DNA from: VRUE01 sp035548675
GTDB taxonomy: Bacteria; Actinomycetota; Thermoleophilia; Solirubrobacterales; 70-9
Reading direction: 5' to 3'
Assembly: GCA_035548675.1 (NCBI GenBank)
Contig: DASZSJ010000142.1
Location: 1 to 64,000, forward strand
Length of the DNA stretch: 64,000 nucleotides
In this document: one piece after another, positions 25,602 to 33,068 of the stretch
How the letters are laid out: each line of letters starts with the position of its first letter
Numbering within the stretch: position 1 is the first letter of the stretch
The notes under the pieces: model-generated
What the model was told of the DNA's origin: nothing
Database searches by the model: none
Seen by the model: the letters and a program-made list of their open reading frames with translations, nothing else
Position numbers and translations under genes: made by a program

Positions 25602-26795
25602 GTGACAGACGGGGAGCAGCGCGGCTGGCCGGTGGTGGCCGCCTACGCCGCGGTCTGTGCCGGCACGCAGCTGCTCTGGCTCACCTACACGCCGATCGAC
25701 ACCGGCAGCGCCGACTACTACGGGGTCTCCGCAAGTGCGATCGGCTGGCTCGCCAACATCTTCCCCCTCCTCTACGTGGTCCTGGCGATCCCCTCCGGCC
25801 GCCTGCTGGACAGCCACTTCAGGCCGGCGCTTGCCGGCGCAGGGGCACTGATGGCCGCCGGTGGGGCGATTCGGCTTGGTGGTCCGACCTTCGCCTGGGC
25901 AATGGCGGGGCAGCTGGCGATCGCGGTCGCCCAGCCGTTCGTACTGAGCGCGATGGGGAAGCTCGCCGGCGAGTACCTGCCGCCCCGAGAGCGCCCGGCC
26001 GGCATCGCGGTCGCCTCGACCGCGAGTTTCGGCGGAATGCTATTCGCCCTCCTGCTCGGTCCGGCCCTCGGCGGCCATGGCCACGTCGAGCGGCTGCTCG
26101 CGGTCGAGGCGGTGCTCGGGGTGCCCGCCGCCCTCGCTCTCGCCTGGGCTTTGCGCCGGCCGGGCCCGGCGGGGGACGACGAGGAGCGAGCCGCGATCGA
26201 GGGCAGCGCCGCCCGGGCGCTCTAGACCCTGCCCGAGATGCGGACCATGTGCGGCCTGGTCTTCGTCGGCTTCGGCGTCTTCGTCGCGCTGACCACCTGG
26301 CTGCAGACGCTGCTGCACCCAGATGGCGTCTCCGAACAGGCCGCCGGGGCGCTGTTGGTGGGGATGCTCGTCGCCGGCATGATCGGCAGCGCAGTCCTGC
26401 CGCCCCTGCTCACTCGCCGCGGCGTCGAGCCGGCCTTCATGCGCATCGCGCTCCTCCTCAGCACCAGCGGCTGCATCGCCCTCGCAGTGGTCTCGTCCCT
26501 GGGCCCCCGCGCCGCCGTGCTGGCCGTGATGGGCTTCGTGCTGCTGCCCGCGCTGCCGGTGATCATCGCCCTGGCGGAGCGACTGGCCGGACGCGCCGCC
26601 GGCACCGCCGGCGCGATCGTCTGGATGGCCGGCAACCTCGGCGGCCTGGTCGTCGCCCTGATCGTCCAGGCCTTGATCCACCACCCGCCCGCCGCCTTCC
26701 TCACGATGGCCGCAGTCTCCCTTGCGGGCCTGCCCTTTGCCGTCCGCTTTCCCACTGGCAGCGCGCACCCCCCGGCAGCCCTGAGCGCCCGTTAG
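25602..26795 (+). pseudogene. MFS transporter interrupted by in-frame TAG
   Basis: One reading frame of 398 codons, broken only by TAG at 26223-26225. The first 207 codons give six hydrophobic segments (GWLANIFPLLYVVLAIPSGR is a typical loop 2-3 MFS motif, then DSHFRP). The frame resumes four codons after the stop with MRTMCGLVF and gives six more. Together they make a normal-size 12-helix transporter resembling the FLVCR/DIRC2-type MFS group, some of which carry heme or choline; that likeness is weak. Explanations are a recent nonsense mutation, readthrough, two half-proteins or a sequencing error. GTG 25602 has TACTGT 6 nt upstream (leaderless). Confidence 0.8.
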
Positions 26796-26846
26796 ACTCA
26801 GCCGCGAGCGGGTCCGAACCGTCTTCCCAAGCGGTCCGCGCTCCCT

Positions 26847-26919
26847 GGCGAGGTAGCTCAGTTGGTAGAGCACACGACTGAAAATCGTGGTGTCGCCGGT
26901 TCGATTCCGGCCCTCGCCA
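26847..26919 (+). tRNA. tRNA-Phe (anticodon GAA)
   Basis: A 73-nt cloverleaf: acceptor GGCGAGG/CCTCGCC, D-arm GCTC-AGTTGGTAGA-GC, anticodon stem CACGA/TCGTG with loop CTGAAAA (anticodon GAA at 26880-26882), variable GTGTC, T-arm GCCGG-TTCGATT-CCGGC, discriminator A. CCA is not encoded. An accessory region begins just downstream. Confidence 0.97.
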
Positions 26920-26928
26920 TTAACGGAT

Positions 26929-27057
26929 AGTCCGGACTTTCCGCCCTCGATATTCCGCTTCAGACCGCCGATTCCGGAGGGCGGTTTTGAAGTCTGGACT
27001 TTGGGTCCGAAGTCCCCAAGTTCTGCAGTTTCCAGAGCCTGAAGGTCTGGACTTTTT
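26929..27057. repeat. Short direct repeats and hairpin after tRNA-Phe
   Basis: The motif AGTCYGGACTTT occurs at 26929-26940 and 26991-27002, and as GGTCTGGACTTT at 27044-27055. The first contains the palindrome AGTCCGGACT. Between the first two is a hairpin (ACCGCC 26964-26969 with GGCGGT 26980-26985, followed by TTT) that could end tRNA transcription. The repeats may be protein-binding sites or recombination relics; no integrase is visible. Confidence 0.55.
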
Positions 27058-27148
27058 CGCCAAGGGGGCGGAGGCTGGGGCGAGCTACGAGGGAGCACGA
27101 TTAAGGTCTTTCAATATATATATATCTGATTTGACGTATGCTCTCAGT

Positions 27149-27508
27149 ATGGAGGACGTCAGGAAATCGCCTCGCTGCGGCCTTTTGGTCCGCGAAGCGC
27201 GTCGGCGCCACAAGCTCGACCAGGCAGAGCTCGCTCGGCGCCTTGGCACCAGTCAGGCGGCGATCTCGCGGATCGAGCGCGATCTCGTCTCCCCTTCGAT
27301 TGAGACCCTGAACAGGATCATGGAGGCGATGGGCGAGACGATGGTCGTCTCGACGACGCCGCTGAACGAGGCGGCTCCCGGCGCCGGGAACGTGACGATC
27401 TCTGAGCTACGCGCCGATTACGAGCAGCTCACGCCGGGCGAGCGCCTGGAGCAGGCGGCCGAGCTCAGCAAGGTCGCCACCGAGCTGGCGATGGGAGCGG
27501 AAGCCTGA
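27149..27508 (+). CDS. XRE-family HTH regulator, probable antitoxin
   Basis: A 119-residue protein with an HTH_3 domain at about residues 10-65 (LVREARRRHKLDQAELARRLGTSQAAISRIERDL is the region; recognition helix near SQAAISRIE). The C-terminal half is acidic and helical. Its stop overlaps the next start by one base (TGATG at 27506-27510), the layout of a toxin-antitoxin operon in which the HTH protein represses the pair. TATGCT at 27137-27142 is 6 nt before the ATG, so the mRNA is probably leaderless; an ATATATATATAT run lies just upstream. Base composition upstream is more AT-rich than in the rest of the window. Confidence 0.85.
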   Translation: MEDVRKSPRCGLLVREARRRHKLDQAELARRLGTSQAAISRIERDLVSPSIETLNRIMEAMGETMVVSTTPLNEAAPGAGNVTISELRADYEQLTPGERLEQAAELSKVATELAMGAEA

Positions 27509-28050
27509 TGGCGCGGGGATCCAGGGGCAGCGATCGACGCTCGGGGCCGGCTCCTCGTCGCCCACTCGAGGTCGATGAGCTGCTGGAGGTCATCGACGCC
27601 CACGAGGTCGAATACGTGATCATCGGCGGATTCGCGGTCGCGGCCCATGGACATCCCCGAGCGACCAAGGACGTCGATATCTGCCCCAATCCCAAGCAGG
27701 CGAACCTCCGCCGGCTTGCCGCTGCCCTCGAGGAGCTAGAGGCAACCCCGATCGACCTCGACGAGTTCGATCTGCAGCCCGACTACGAGGGCCTGCGGCA
27801 AGGCGGCAACTGGACCCTGATGACCAAGCATGGCCGCGTCGACGTGATGCAGACCTTCAGCTTCGAGGGGACCGATGAGGAGCTTGGCGACTACACCGAT
27901 CTCGCCGGCCACGCGGTCTCCCGAGACTTCTATGGCAAGCCACGCCGCTTCTGCGGGTATGAGGACCTGCTGGCGATGAAGCGCGCCGCCAATCGAGACC
28001 AGGATCGGATCGACGTGAACAGCCTGAAGCAGGCTCGCCGGGAACTCTGA
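27508..28050 (+). CDS. Nucleotidyltransferase, AbiEii/MenT/DUF6036-like
   Basis: A 180-residue protein with the pol-beta-type nucleotidyltransferase core: VIIGGFAVAAHGHPRATKDVD, in which the GG and the two Asp of KDVDIC form the catalytic start, then a third acidic position in GRVDVMQ, and DLLAMKRAANRDQDRIDV near the C-terminus. This is the pattern of AbiEii/MenT-like or DUF6036 proteins, many of which are toxins that modify tRNA 3' ends. Paired with the XRE gene it makes a likely type II/IV toxin-antitoxin or phage-defence module. The Arg/Gly/Pro-rich first 20 residues may be a late start artefact. Confidence 0.8.
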   Translation: MARGSRGSDRRSGPAPRRPLEVDELLEVIDAHEVEYVIIGGFAVAAHGHPRATKDVDICPNPKQANLRRLAAALEELEATPIDLDEFDLQPDYEGLRQGGNWTLMTKHGRVDVMQTFSFEGTDEELGDYTDLAGHAVSRDFYGKPRRFCGYEDLLAMKRAANRDQDRIDVNSLKQARREL

Positions 28051-28469
28051 CAAGAAGCGTGCCCGAGTCTGCCGCGCTCCGGTTCCGCAGCAGCCTCCAG
28101 GGCTCCAGTGCAAGCGGATGTTCTCCCACAAGAGGCTGGGAGATGGCCGCAGTTCCCCTATTGGGGAAAGTTTGCGTCAGCAAACCCCATTCATTAATAA
28201 CTAACTCGTCGCCTGAAACAACGAAAGAGGCCGTTGGGGTTTAGGCGAACTGCCGGTGGAGTGCCATTTGGGGCCCCACAGAGCGGATCCCTGCCCTAGC
28301 GAGCCGTTTCCAGCTTCCCGTGACAAACCGTTTGGAGCCCTGTTGCTCCGTGGGCGGGTGGACGTCGAGGCGTCGGGTCGGCTGCCTAGTGCTGGGCGAG
28401 TTGGGTCCTCCACTGTGGGAATCCCGGGTGGCCGCTGCCGCTCGGGACGCCGCGTCCACGCGTCGGGGT
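28051..28469. other. Intergenic region, no gene recognised
   Basis: About 420 bp with no convincing coding frame. It contains an AT-richer stretch (28180-28225) and a small hairpin GGGGAAAGTTTGC/GCAAACCCC near 28155-28179. No tRNA 3' duplicate was found that could mark an island end. Confidence 0.6.
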
Positions 28470-28507
28470 TTGACAATCACTTGCCAAGTGAATATACTTG
28501 GCAAGTG
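28470..28507 (+). promoter_or_regulatory. Near-consensus promoter with dual palindromic operator
   Basis: TTGACA (28470-28475), a 17-bp spacer and TATACT (28493-28498) form an almost ideal sigma-70 promoter. A 30-bp palindrome, CACTTGCCAAGT-N6-ACTTGGCAAGTG (28478-28507), covers the spacer and -10. Each half also reads as a near-palindromic 13-mer (28478-28490 and 28495-28507) offset by 17 bp. A repressor bound here would block polymerase. The start codon at 28537 is about 30 nt past the expected start point and has a GGAAGGGAA Shine-Dalgarno region. Confidence 0.85.
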
Positions 28508-28536
28508 AGTTAGAGCCACACTAAAGGAAGGGAACC

Positions 28537-29169
28537 ATGCCTATCCACCTCACCGCCACGATCGAGCTTTCCGACGATCAGCTCTCCGTGATCGCCGCCC
28601 ATCTGCCCATCCCCTCCGCCCCCTCAGGGGCACCGCGCATCCCCGCGGCCGACCCGGCCATGCCGTCGGCCGCGGAGCTCCCCGAGGAGTGGCGCTTGGT
28701 CGAGGAACAGCACGGGGTTACCTACGCCTGGCCGGAGGACACCGACGTCTACGAGCCGTTCCGCATCTATGAGGGGACCAATGCGGCGGGGACAATCCGC
28801 TTTGCGGTCGGCGCCTGCGAGCGCACGATGGTGCGCGGCGAGGAGCGCGAGTACTTCATCACCGGACACGTTGCCGAGAGCGGTGCCTTCCGTCCGATCG
28901 CCGAGTTCCTGGCGACCGACGACTACGAGGAAAGCGGGGAGACGATCGCGATCGTCAAGGGCAAGGAGGGCAGGGCACGGATGTATGACCCGGGCGACGA
29001 GCTTCCCGCGGCCTACTCGGCGTTTCGCACCGAGACCTACCGAGACCGCATCGAGAAGCCCCACTCGTACAACAAGATCGGCATCGTCGCCGGCAAGGAC
29101 GACGCGGAGACGATGCTCGGGCACACGTTCATCCAGGCGGTGACCCGGCTCGGGATCTACCCGGACTGA
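28537..29169 (+). CDS. Hypothetical protein under regulated promoter
   Basis: A 210-residue protein I cannot assign. No signal peptide or membrane segment. The first 22 residues (MPIHLTATIELSDDQLSVI) suggest a strand-helix start, followed by a Pro/Ala-rich linker to about 50. The rest is acidic and aromatic-rich, with GVTYAWPEDTDVYEPF, FAVGACERTMVRGEEREYF and KPHSYNKIGIVAGKDDAE. Location between a toxin-antitoxin pair and a metallopeptidase remnant, plus a strong operator-bearing promoter, suggests an accessory, possibly mobile-element-borne function. Confidence 0.72.
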   Translation: MPIHLTATIELSDDQLSVIAAHLPIPSAPSGAPRIPAADPAMPSAAELPEEWRLVEEQHGVTYAWPEDTDVYEPFRIYEGTNAAGTIRFAVGACERTMVRGEEREYFITGHVAESGAFRPIAEFLATDDYEESGETIAIVKGKEGRARMYDPGDELPAAYSAFRTETYRDRIEKPHSYNKIGIVAGKDDAETMLGHTFIQAVTRLGIYPD

Positions 29170-29304
29170 CAGCCCATCCACGAACCTTTCAATCTCGAGC
29201 TGGCCAAGAAGCATCCCGAGAGCCTCGAGTACATCGCGGTCCACGAGATGACCCACCTGCTAGAGCGGGGTCACGGCAGGCGCTTCACCAGGCTGATGGA
29301 CGGC
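29170..29304 (+). pseudogene. YgjP/DUF45-type metallopeptidase 3' remnant
   Basis: After the upstream stop the same frame encodes FNLELAKKHPESLEYIAV, then HEMTHLLERGHGRRFTRLMD. This is the zinc site (HExxH plus a third His) and end of a YgjP-like peptidase, a family often encoded next to type I restriction genes. The N-terminal ~140 residues and the last few C-terminal ones are missing, and no start codon or Shine-Dalgarno precedes it. It is best read as a deletion scar of a restriction-type locus. Confidence 0.75.
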
Positions 29305-29314
29305 TCGTTAACCG

Positions 29315-29779
29315 TCAAGCCCTGGAGAAGTGACGCCGCAGGCGCTCGTGGCGGTGGCGGAAGAACCAGCTGATCACCGGGCTGAGTGGGGCACCCGGAA
29401 GGCCCAGGCGGGGCTGCCAGCTGACGCGATCGGTCACGGTGCAGCCGCCCTCCGCTGGCTCGATCGTCCTTTCGTGTTCCCAGGTGCGCTGGCTCAGCAT
29501 CTTCGAGCGCTCGAGGAAGCCGCGCCCCGGTTCGAAGCGCTCCAGGCAGACCTCGTCGTAGTCGAAGGGGATGAGGCCGAAGAGGAGGATCCAACTGCGG
29601 CCGATCGGCACGCCGATCTCGACGGTCTCAGGGCTGATCTCGCCGACGCCGGGCGGCAGCGTCATCCGCAGGTAGGGGCGCATCTCGTCGTTGATCCCCT
29701 CCGGTGTTATCACTCGCTCCCAGACCTCGGTTGCGGGGGCGTTCAGCCGGCTCGAGACGAATACCTCAGGATTTGCCAT
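29315..29779 (-). CDS. SRPBCC-fold (START-like) protein
   Basis: A 154-residue polyketide-cyclase/START-like protein: FVSSRLNAPATEVWERVITP opens the first strand and helices, with later ERFEPGRGFLERS and a C-terminal helix WFFRHRHERLRRHF. Such proteins bind small hydrophobic ligands; the ligand is unknown. The ATG at 29779 is 18 bp from the divergent trmO start, with AGAATTCT centred between them. Confidence 0.82.
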   Translation of the reverse strand: MANPEVFVSSRLNAPATEVWERVITPEGINDEMRPYLRMTLPPGVGEISPETVEIGVPIGRSWILLFGLIPFDYDEVCLERFEPGRGFLERSKMLSQRTWEHERTIEPAEGGCTVTDRVSWQPRLGLPGAPLSPVISWFFRHRHERLRRHFSRA

Positions 29780-29797
29780 GCGCGAGAATTCTGGCCA

Positions 29798-30196
29798 ATG
29801 GGCAAGACGCAGATGGAGATGAAGCAGGTGGGGCGGGTCGAATCGCCCCTCGCCGAGCGCTCGCAGGCGCCGAAGCAGGGGAACGAGGGCTCGCCCGAGG
29901 CCTGGATCGTCTTCGAGCCCGCGTTCGCCGAGGCGCTGCACGGGATCGAGGCGGGCGACGAAATCCTTGTCTTGACCTGGCTCGACCGGGCGCATCGCGA
30001 CGTCCTGCAGACTCGCCCCCGCGACGATCCCGCCAATCCGCTGCAGGGCGTCTTCAACACCCGCTCGCCCGATCGCCCCAACCCGATCGGGTTGCACCCG
30101 GTCACCGTGCTCGCGGCCGAGGGGCTGAGGATGAAGGTGCGGGACCTCGAGGCCCTCGACGGCACGCCGGTCGTCGACGTCAAGCCGGTCATATGA
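29798..30196 (+). CDS. trmO: tRNA (N6-threonylcarbamoyladenosine37-N6)-methyltransferase TrmO
   Basis: A 132-residue TsaA/VirR-type beta-barrel (UPF0066). It contains GRVESP near the N-terminus, ILVLTWLDRAHR and the signature FNTRSPDRPNPIGLHPV, which forms the SAM site. It methylates t6A37 in tRNA using SAM. The SDR gene overlaps its stop by 4 bp. An internal ATG five codons later is an alternative start. Confidence 0.88.
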   Translation: MGKTQMEMKQVGRVESPLAERSQAPKQGNEGSPEAWIVFEPAFAEALHGIEAGDEILVLTWLDRAHRDVLQTRPRDDPANPLQGVFNTRSPDRPNPIGLHPVTVLAAEGLRMKVRDLEALDGTPVVDVKPVI

Positions 30197-30918
30197 GGAC
30201 CGCGGTCATCACCGGAGCCTCGAGCGGGATCGGCGCCGCCACGGCGCGCGCCCTGGCCGGCGAGGGCTACCGGACCGTGCTCGGCGCCCGCCGCCTCGAG
30301 CGGCTGCGGGAGCTCGCGGCCGATCTCGGCGGCGAGGCGATTGCCCTCGACGTCGCCGATCCCGCCTCGGTCGAGGCGTTTGTCGCCACCATCGACGCCT
30401 GCGACGTGCTCGTCAACAACGCCGGCGGCGCCCTCGGCCTCGACCCGCTCGCCGAGGCCGACGACGAGCAGTGGCTGCGGATGTACGAATCGAACGTGCT
30501 GGGGACGATGCGGATGACGCGGGCGCTGCTGCCAAAGCTGATCGCCTCCGGCGACGGCCACGTCGTCGGCGTCACCAGCATCGCCGCGATCGAGGCCTAC
30601 CGCGGCGGTGCCGGCTACAACGCGGCCAAGCACGCCCAGCGGGCGCTGCTGCGGGTGTTGCGCCAGGAGCTGCTCGGCCAGCCGGTTCGCGTCACCGAGG
30701 TCCTCCCCGGCATGGTCGAGACCGAGTTCTCGCTGGTCCGCTTCGGCGGCGACGAGGAGGCGGCGGCCCGCGTCTATGAGGGAATGACGCCGCTGAGCGC
30801 CGGCGACGTCGCCGAGTGCATCCGCTGGGCGCTCGCCCAGCCGCCCCACGTCAACGTCGACGAGATCGTCGTCCGCCCGCGCGACCAGGCGACCGCAACC
30901 GACGTCCACCGCCGCTAG
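30193..30918 (+). CDS. Short-chain dehydrogenase/reductase (YdfG-like)
   Basis: A 241-residue classical SDR. The cofactor loop is TGASSGIG (residues 7-14) followed by ARR, which favours NADP(H). NNAG is near 77 and the active site has the Ser of VTSIAA and YNAAK. It resembles the YdfG serine/3-hydroxyacid dehydrogenase group. It is translationally coupled to trmO by ATGA at 30193-30196. The stop abuts a 51-bp palindromic element. Confidence 0.9.
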   Translation: MRTAVITGASSGIGAATARALAGEGYRTVLGARRLERLRELAADLGGEAIALDVADPASVEAFVATIDACDVLVNNAGGALGLDPLAEADDEQWLRMYESNVLGTMRMTRALLPKLIASGDGHVVGVTSIAAIEAYRGGAGYNAAKHAQRALLRVLRQELLGQPVRVTEVLPGMVETEFSLVRFGGDEEAAARVYEGMTPLSAGDVAECIRWALAQPPHVNVDEIVVRPRDQATATDVHRR

Positions 30919-30969
30919 CGAACTGCATCGAATTCTCTACCTGGCAGGGTGAAAATTTGATGCAGTTCG
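30919..30969. repeat. 51-bp palindromic element, copy 2
   Basis: Arms 30919-30934 and 30954-30969 pair at 15 of 16 positions, with the same loop sequence as copy 1. It starts on the base after the SDR stop and ends one base before the end of the convergent FAH-family gene. Confidence 0.92.
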
Positions 30970-30970
30970 A

Positions 30971-31852
30971 TCAGGCCTGGGAGGGCGGCGGCGCCAGGTA
31001 GCCGTCGGGCTCCGCGATCACGGTGTTGACGAGCTCGCCGATGCGCTCGATCTCCACCCGCACCGTCTGGCCGACGTGGAGGATGTTCTCCTTCACCGGT
31101 TTGCGGCCGAGGCCGACGCCGGCGGGGGTGCCGGTCGCGATCACGTCGCCGGGCTCGAGCGTGAACGCTTCGCTCAGGTGGGAGACCTGCTGGAAGCAGT
31201 CGAAGACCATCTCCGCCGTGCTCGCGTCCTGGCGCAGATCCCCGTCGACGTAGCAGCGCACGCGCAGGTCCTGCGGGTCGCCGACCTCCTCCGACGTCAC
31301 CAGCCAGGGGCCGAGCGGGCCGTGGGTGTCGAAGGACTTGCCGATCGTCATCGTCTTCGCCCGCCCCTGCCAGTCGCGGACGCTGAGGTCGTTGGCGCAG
31401 GTGTAGCCGGCGATCGCCTCGTGGGCGCGCTCGAGCGGGACGTGGCGGCAGCGCTTGCCGATCACCACCGCCAGCTCCGCCTCGTAGTCGAGGAAGGTCG
31501 AGACCTTCGGCATGTGCACCTCCGCGCCGGGGCCGACGACGCAGCTCACCTGCTTGTTGAAGAAGGTCGGGACCTCGGGCGCCTCCATGCCCATCTCGGC
31601 GATGTGGTCGGCGTAGTTGAGCGCGATCGCCAGGTACTTGCGTGGCAGCGCCGGCGCCAGCAGGCCGGCCTCGGCGAGCGGGAGGCGGGGTGCCCCCGCC
31701 GCCCGCTCCTCGATCCCGCCCCGGCCGGCCGCGGCGAGAGCGGCGGCGGGTTCGGCGGGGAGGTCAGTGGCAGAGAGGTCGACGACCTCCTCGCCCTCGA
31801 CGACCCCCAGCGCCGGTGCGCCGGTCTCGCTCTCGAATCGACAGAGCCTCAT
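30971..31852 (-). CDS. Fumarylacetoacetate hydrolase-family protein
   Basis: A 293-residue FAH-superfamily enzyme. The first ~65 residues are the small N-terminal domain. The catalytic domain begins at KYLAIALNYADHIAEMG and carries the metal-binding DYEAELAVVIGK, the Asp of CANDLSVRDWQ, and GDVIATGTPAGVG. Relatives act as acylpyruvate hydrolases, 5-oxopent-3-ene decarboxylases or oxaloacetate decarboxylases; neighbours do not decide the substrate. Confidence 0.9.
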   Translation of the reverse strand: MRLCRFESETGAPALGVVEGEEVVDLSATDLPAEPAAALAAAGRGGIEERAAGAPRLPLAEAGLLAPALPRKYLAIALNYADHIAEMGMEAPEVPTFFNKQVSCVVGPGAEVHMPKVSTFLDYEAELAVVIGKRCRHVPLERAHEAIAGYTCANDLSVRDWQGRAKTMTIGKSFDTHGPLGPWLVTSEEVGDPQDLRVRCYVDGDLRQDASTAEMVFDCFQQVSHLSEAFTLEPGDVIATGTPAGVGLGRKPVKENILHVGQTVRVEIERIGELVNTVIAEPDGYLAPPPSQA

Positions 31853-31880
31853 CTACCTGGGACTCTGCCAAACCTCTCCG

Positions 31881-31928
31881 CTGACTTCGTCTTTGTGGGG
31901 GCATATGGAGCTACAAAGGCGAAGTCAG
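31881..31928. repeat. Intergenic inverted repeat, 16-bp arms
   Basis: Arms 31881-31896 (CTGACTTCGTCTTTGT) and 31913-31928 pair at 15 of 16 positions around a spacer with GCATATGGAGCT. It lies between divergent genes. Confidence 0.8.
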
Positions 31929-32067
31929 TCTTCGGGCTCGTCACTGGCATCGCGCTCGACGGGGGCGCTGCGGTGGTTCGACTCATGAGTGTGCAAATAC
32001 CCCTGCAAAGTGTGAAAAAAGTGTGGCGCCGGATGGTCGTCCGCCGCCGTCATTACTTTGGATCGCA

Positions 32068-33063
32068 GTGGAGCAGCAAGCCCTTACCGAGACCCTGATT
32101 GCCACCCGGGTGCCGCTCTCCGAGCTGCAGGACGGGCAGCGAGTCGGCGGCGTCTACGCGGTGTGCGAGCGCGAGCTGCGGCGCAAGCGCAACGGCGAGC
32201 CCTGGTTGCGACTCGCCCTCGGCGATGCCAGCGGCCGCTGCGAGGCGGTCGCCTGGGAGGAGGCCGAGGCGCTCCACGCGCTCGCCGCGCCCGGCACCCC
32301 GGTCCACGTCAGCGGCATCTATGAGGTCAGCGACCGCTGGGGGGCGAAGATCAAGCTCAGCGCCCTGCGCGAGGCGAGCGAGGAGGAGTACCGCCCCGAG
32401 GACCTCGCGGTCGAGTCGGAGGTCTCGCTCGAGCTGCTGGAGAGTGGCCTGCGCGAGCTGCTGGCGACGGTGCAGGACCGCCAGCTGCGCTACCTGCTCG
32501 ATCGCTTCTTCGGCGAGGAGTCGGAGCTCTGGCCCCGCTTCCGCGACGCGCCCGCGGCGAAGACATACCACCAGGCCTACCGCCACGGGCTGCTCGAGCA
32601 CACGGTCTCCGTGGCGCAGGCGGTCAGCGCCGCCGCTGCCTACTTCCCCGGCATCGACCGCGACGTCGCCGTCACCGGCGCGCTCCTGCACGACATCGGC
32701 AAGACCGAGGCCTACAACGACGATCCGCTGGCGATCGACCTCACCGACGCCGGCCGCCTGCAGGGCGAGATCCCGCTCGGCTACTACAAGGTGCGCCGCG
32801 AGATCGAGGAGATCCCCGGCTTCGATCCGGCCCTCGCCCAGGCGGTCCTCCACATCATCCTCGCCCACCACGGCTCGCTCGAACACGGCTCACCCGTCGT
32901 TCCCGCCACCCGCGAGGCCGTCCTCGTCCACATGATCGACAACCTCGGCGGCCGCCTCGGCAGCTTCGACCGCCTCGAGCGCCAGCTCCCCGCCGGCGAG
33001 TCCTGGTCCGGCTTCGACCGCGCCCTCTCCGGCTCCGCCTACTTCGGCCAGCGCGCGGCCTGA
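32068..33063 (+). CDS. YhaM-like 3'-5' exoribonuclease (OB + HD)
   Basis: A 331-residue protein with an OB-fold at residues about 10-110 (GGVYAVCERELRRKRNGEPW, LRLALGDASGRCEAVAWEE) and an HD domain at about 150-300 (HGLLEHTVSVAQ, ALLHDIGK, LAHHGSLEHGSP). The layout is that of Bacillus YhaM, a Mn-dependent exoribonuclease and DNase. GTG 32068 is chosen since it gives a YhaM-like N-terminus; a GTG at 32023 is also open. Its stop is 5 bp from the next gene. Confidence 0.87.
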   Translation: MEQQALTETLIATRVPLSELQDGQRVGGVYAVCERELRRKRNGEPWLRLALGDASGRCEAVAWEEAEALHALAAPGTPVHVSGIYEVSDRWGAKIKLSALREASEEEYRPEDLAVESEVSLELLESGLRELLATVQDRQLRYLLDRFFGEESELWPRFRDAPAAKTYHQAYRHGLLEHTVSVAQAVSAAAAYFPGIDRDVAVTGALLHDIGKTEAYNDDPLAIDLTDAGRLQGEIPLGYYKVRREIEEIPGFDPALAQAVLHIILAHHGSLEHGSPVVPATREAVLVHMIDNLGGRLGSFDRLERQLPAGESWSGFDRALSGSAYFGQRAA

Positions 33064-33068
33064 CGACC

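Noticed and set aside
25602..26795. MFS transporter as a heme exporter belonging to the heme regulon
   Set aside because: The FLVCR resemblance is weak, no TTAGGG-N2-CCCTAA operator precedes it, and the gene is interrupted.
27109..27126. ATATATATATAT run as a possible origin or AT-rich unwinding element
   Set aside because: Only about 14 bp with no DnaA-box cluster (TTATNCACA) nearby. It is better explained as part of the AT-rich promoter region of the XRE gene.
26920..29310. Search for integrase, attachment-site duplication or insertion sequences at the tRNA-Phe island
   Set aside because: No recombinase motif, no repeat of the tRNA 3' end and no terminal inverted repeats with target duplications were found.
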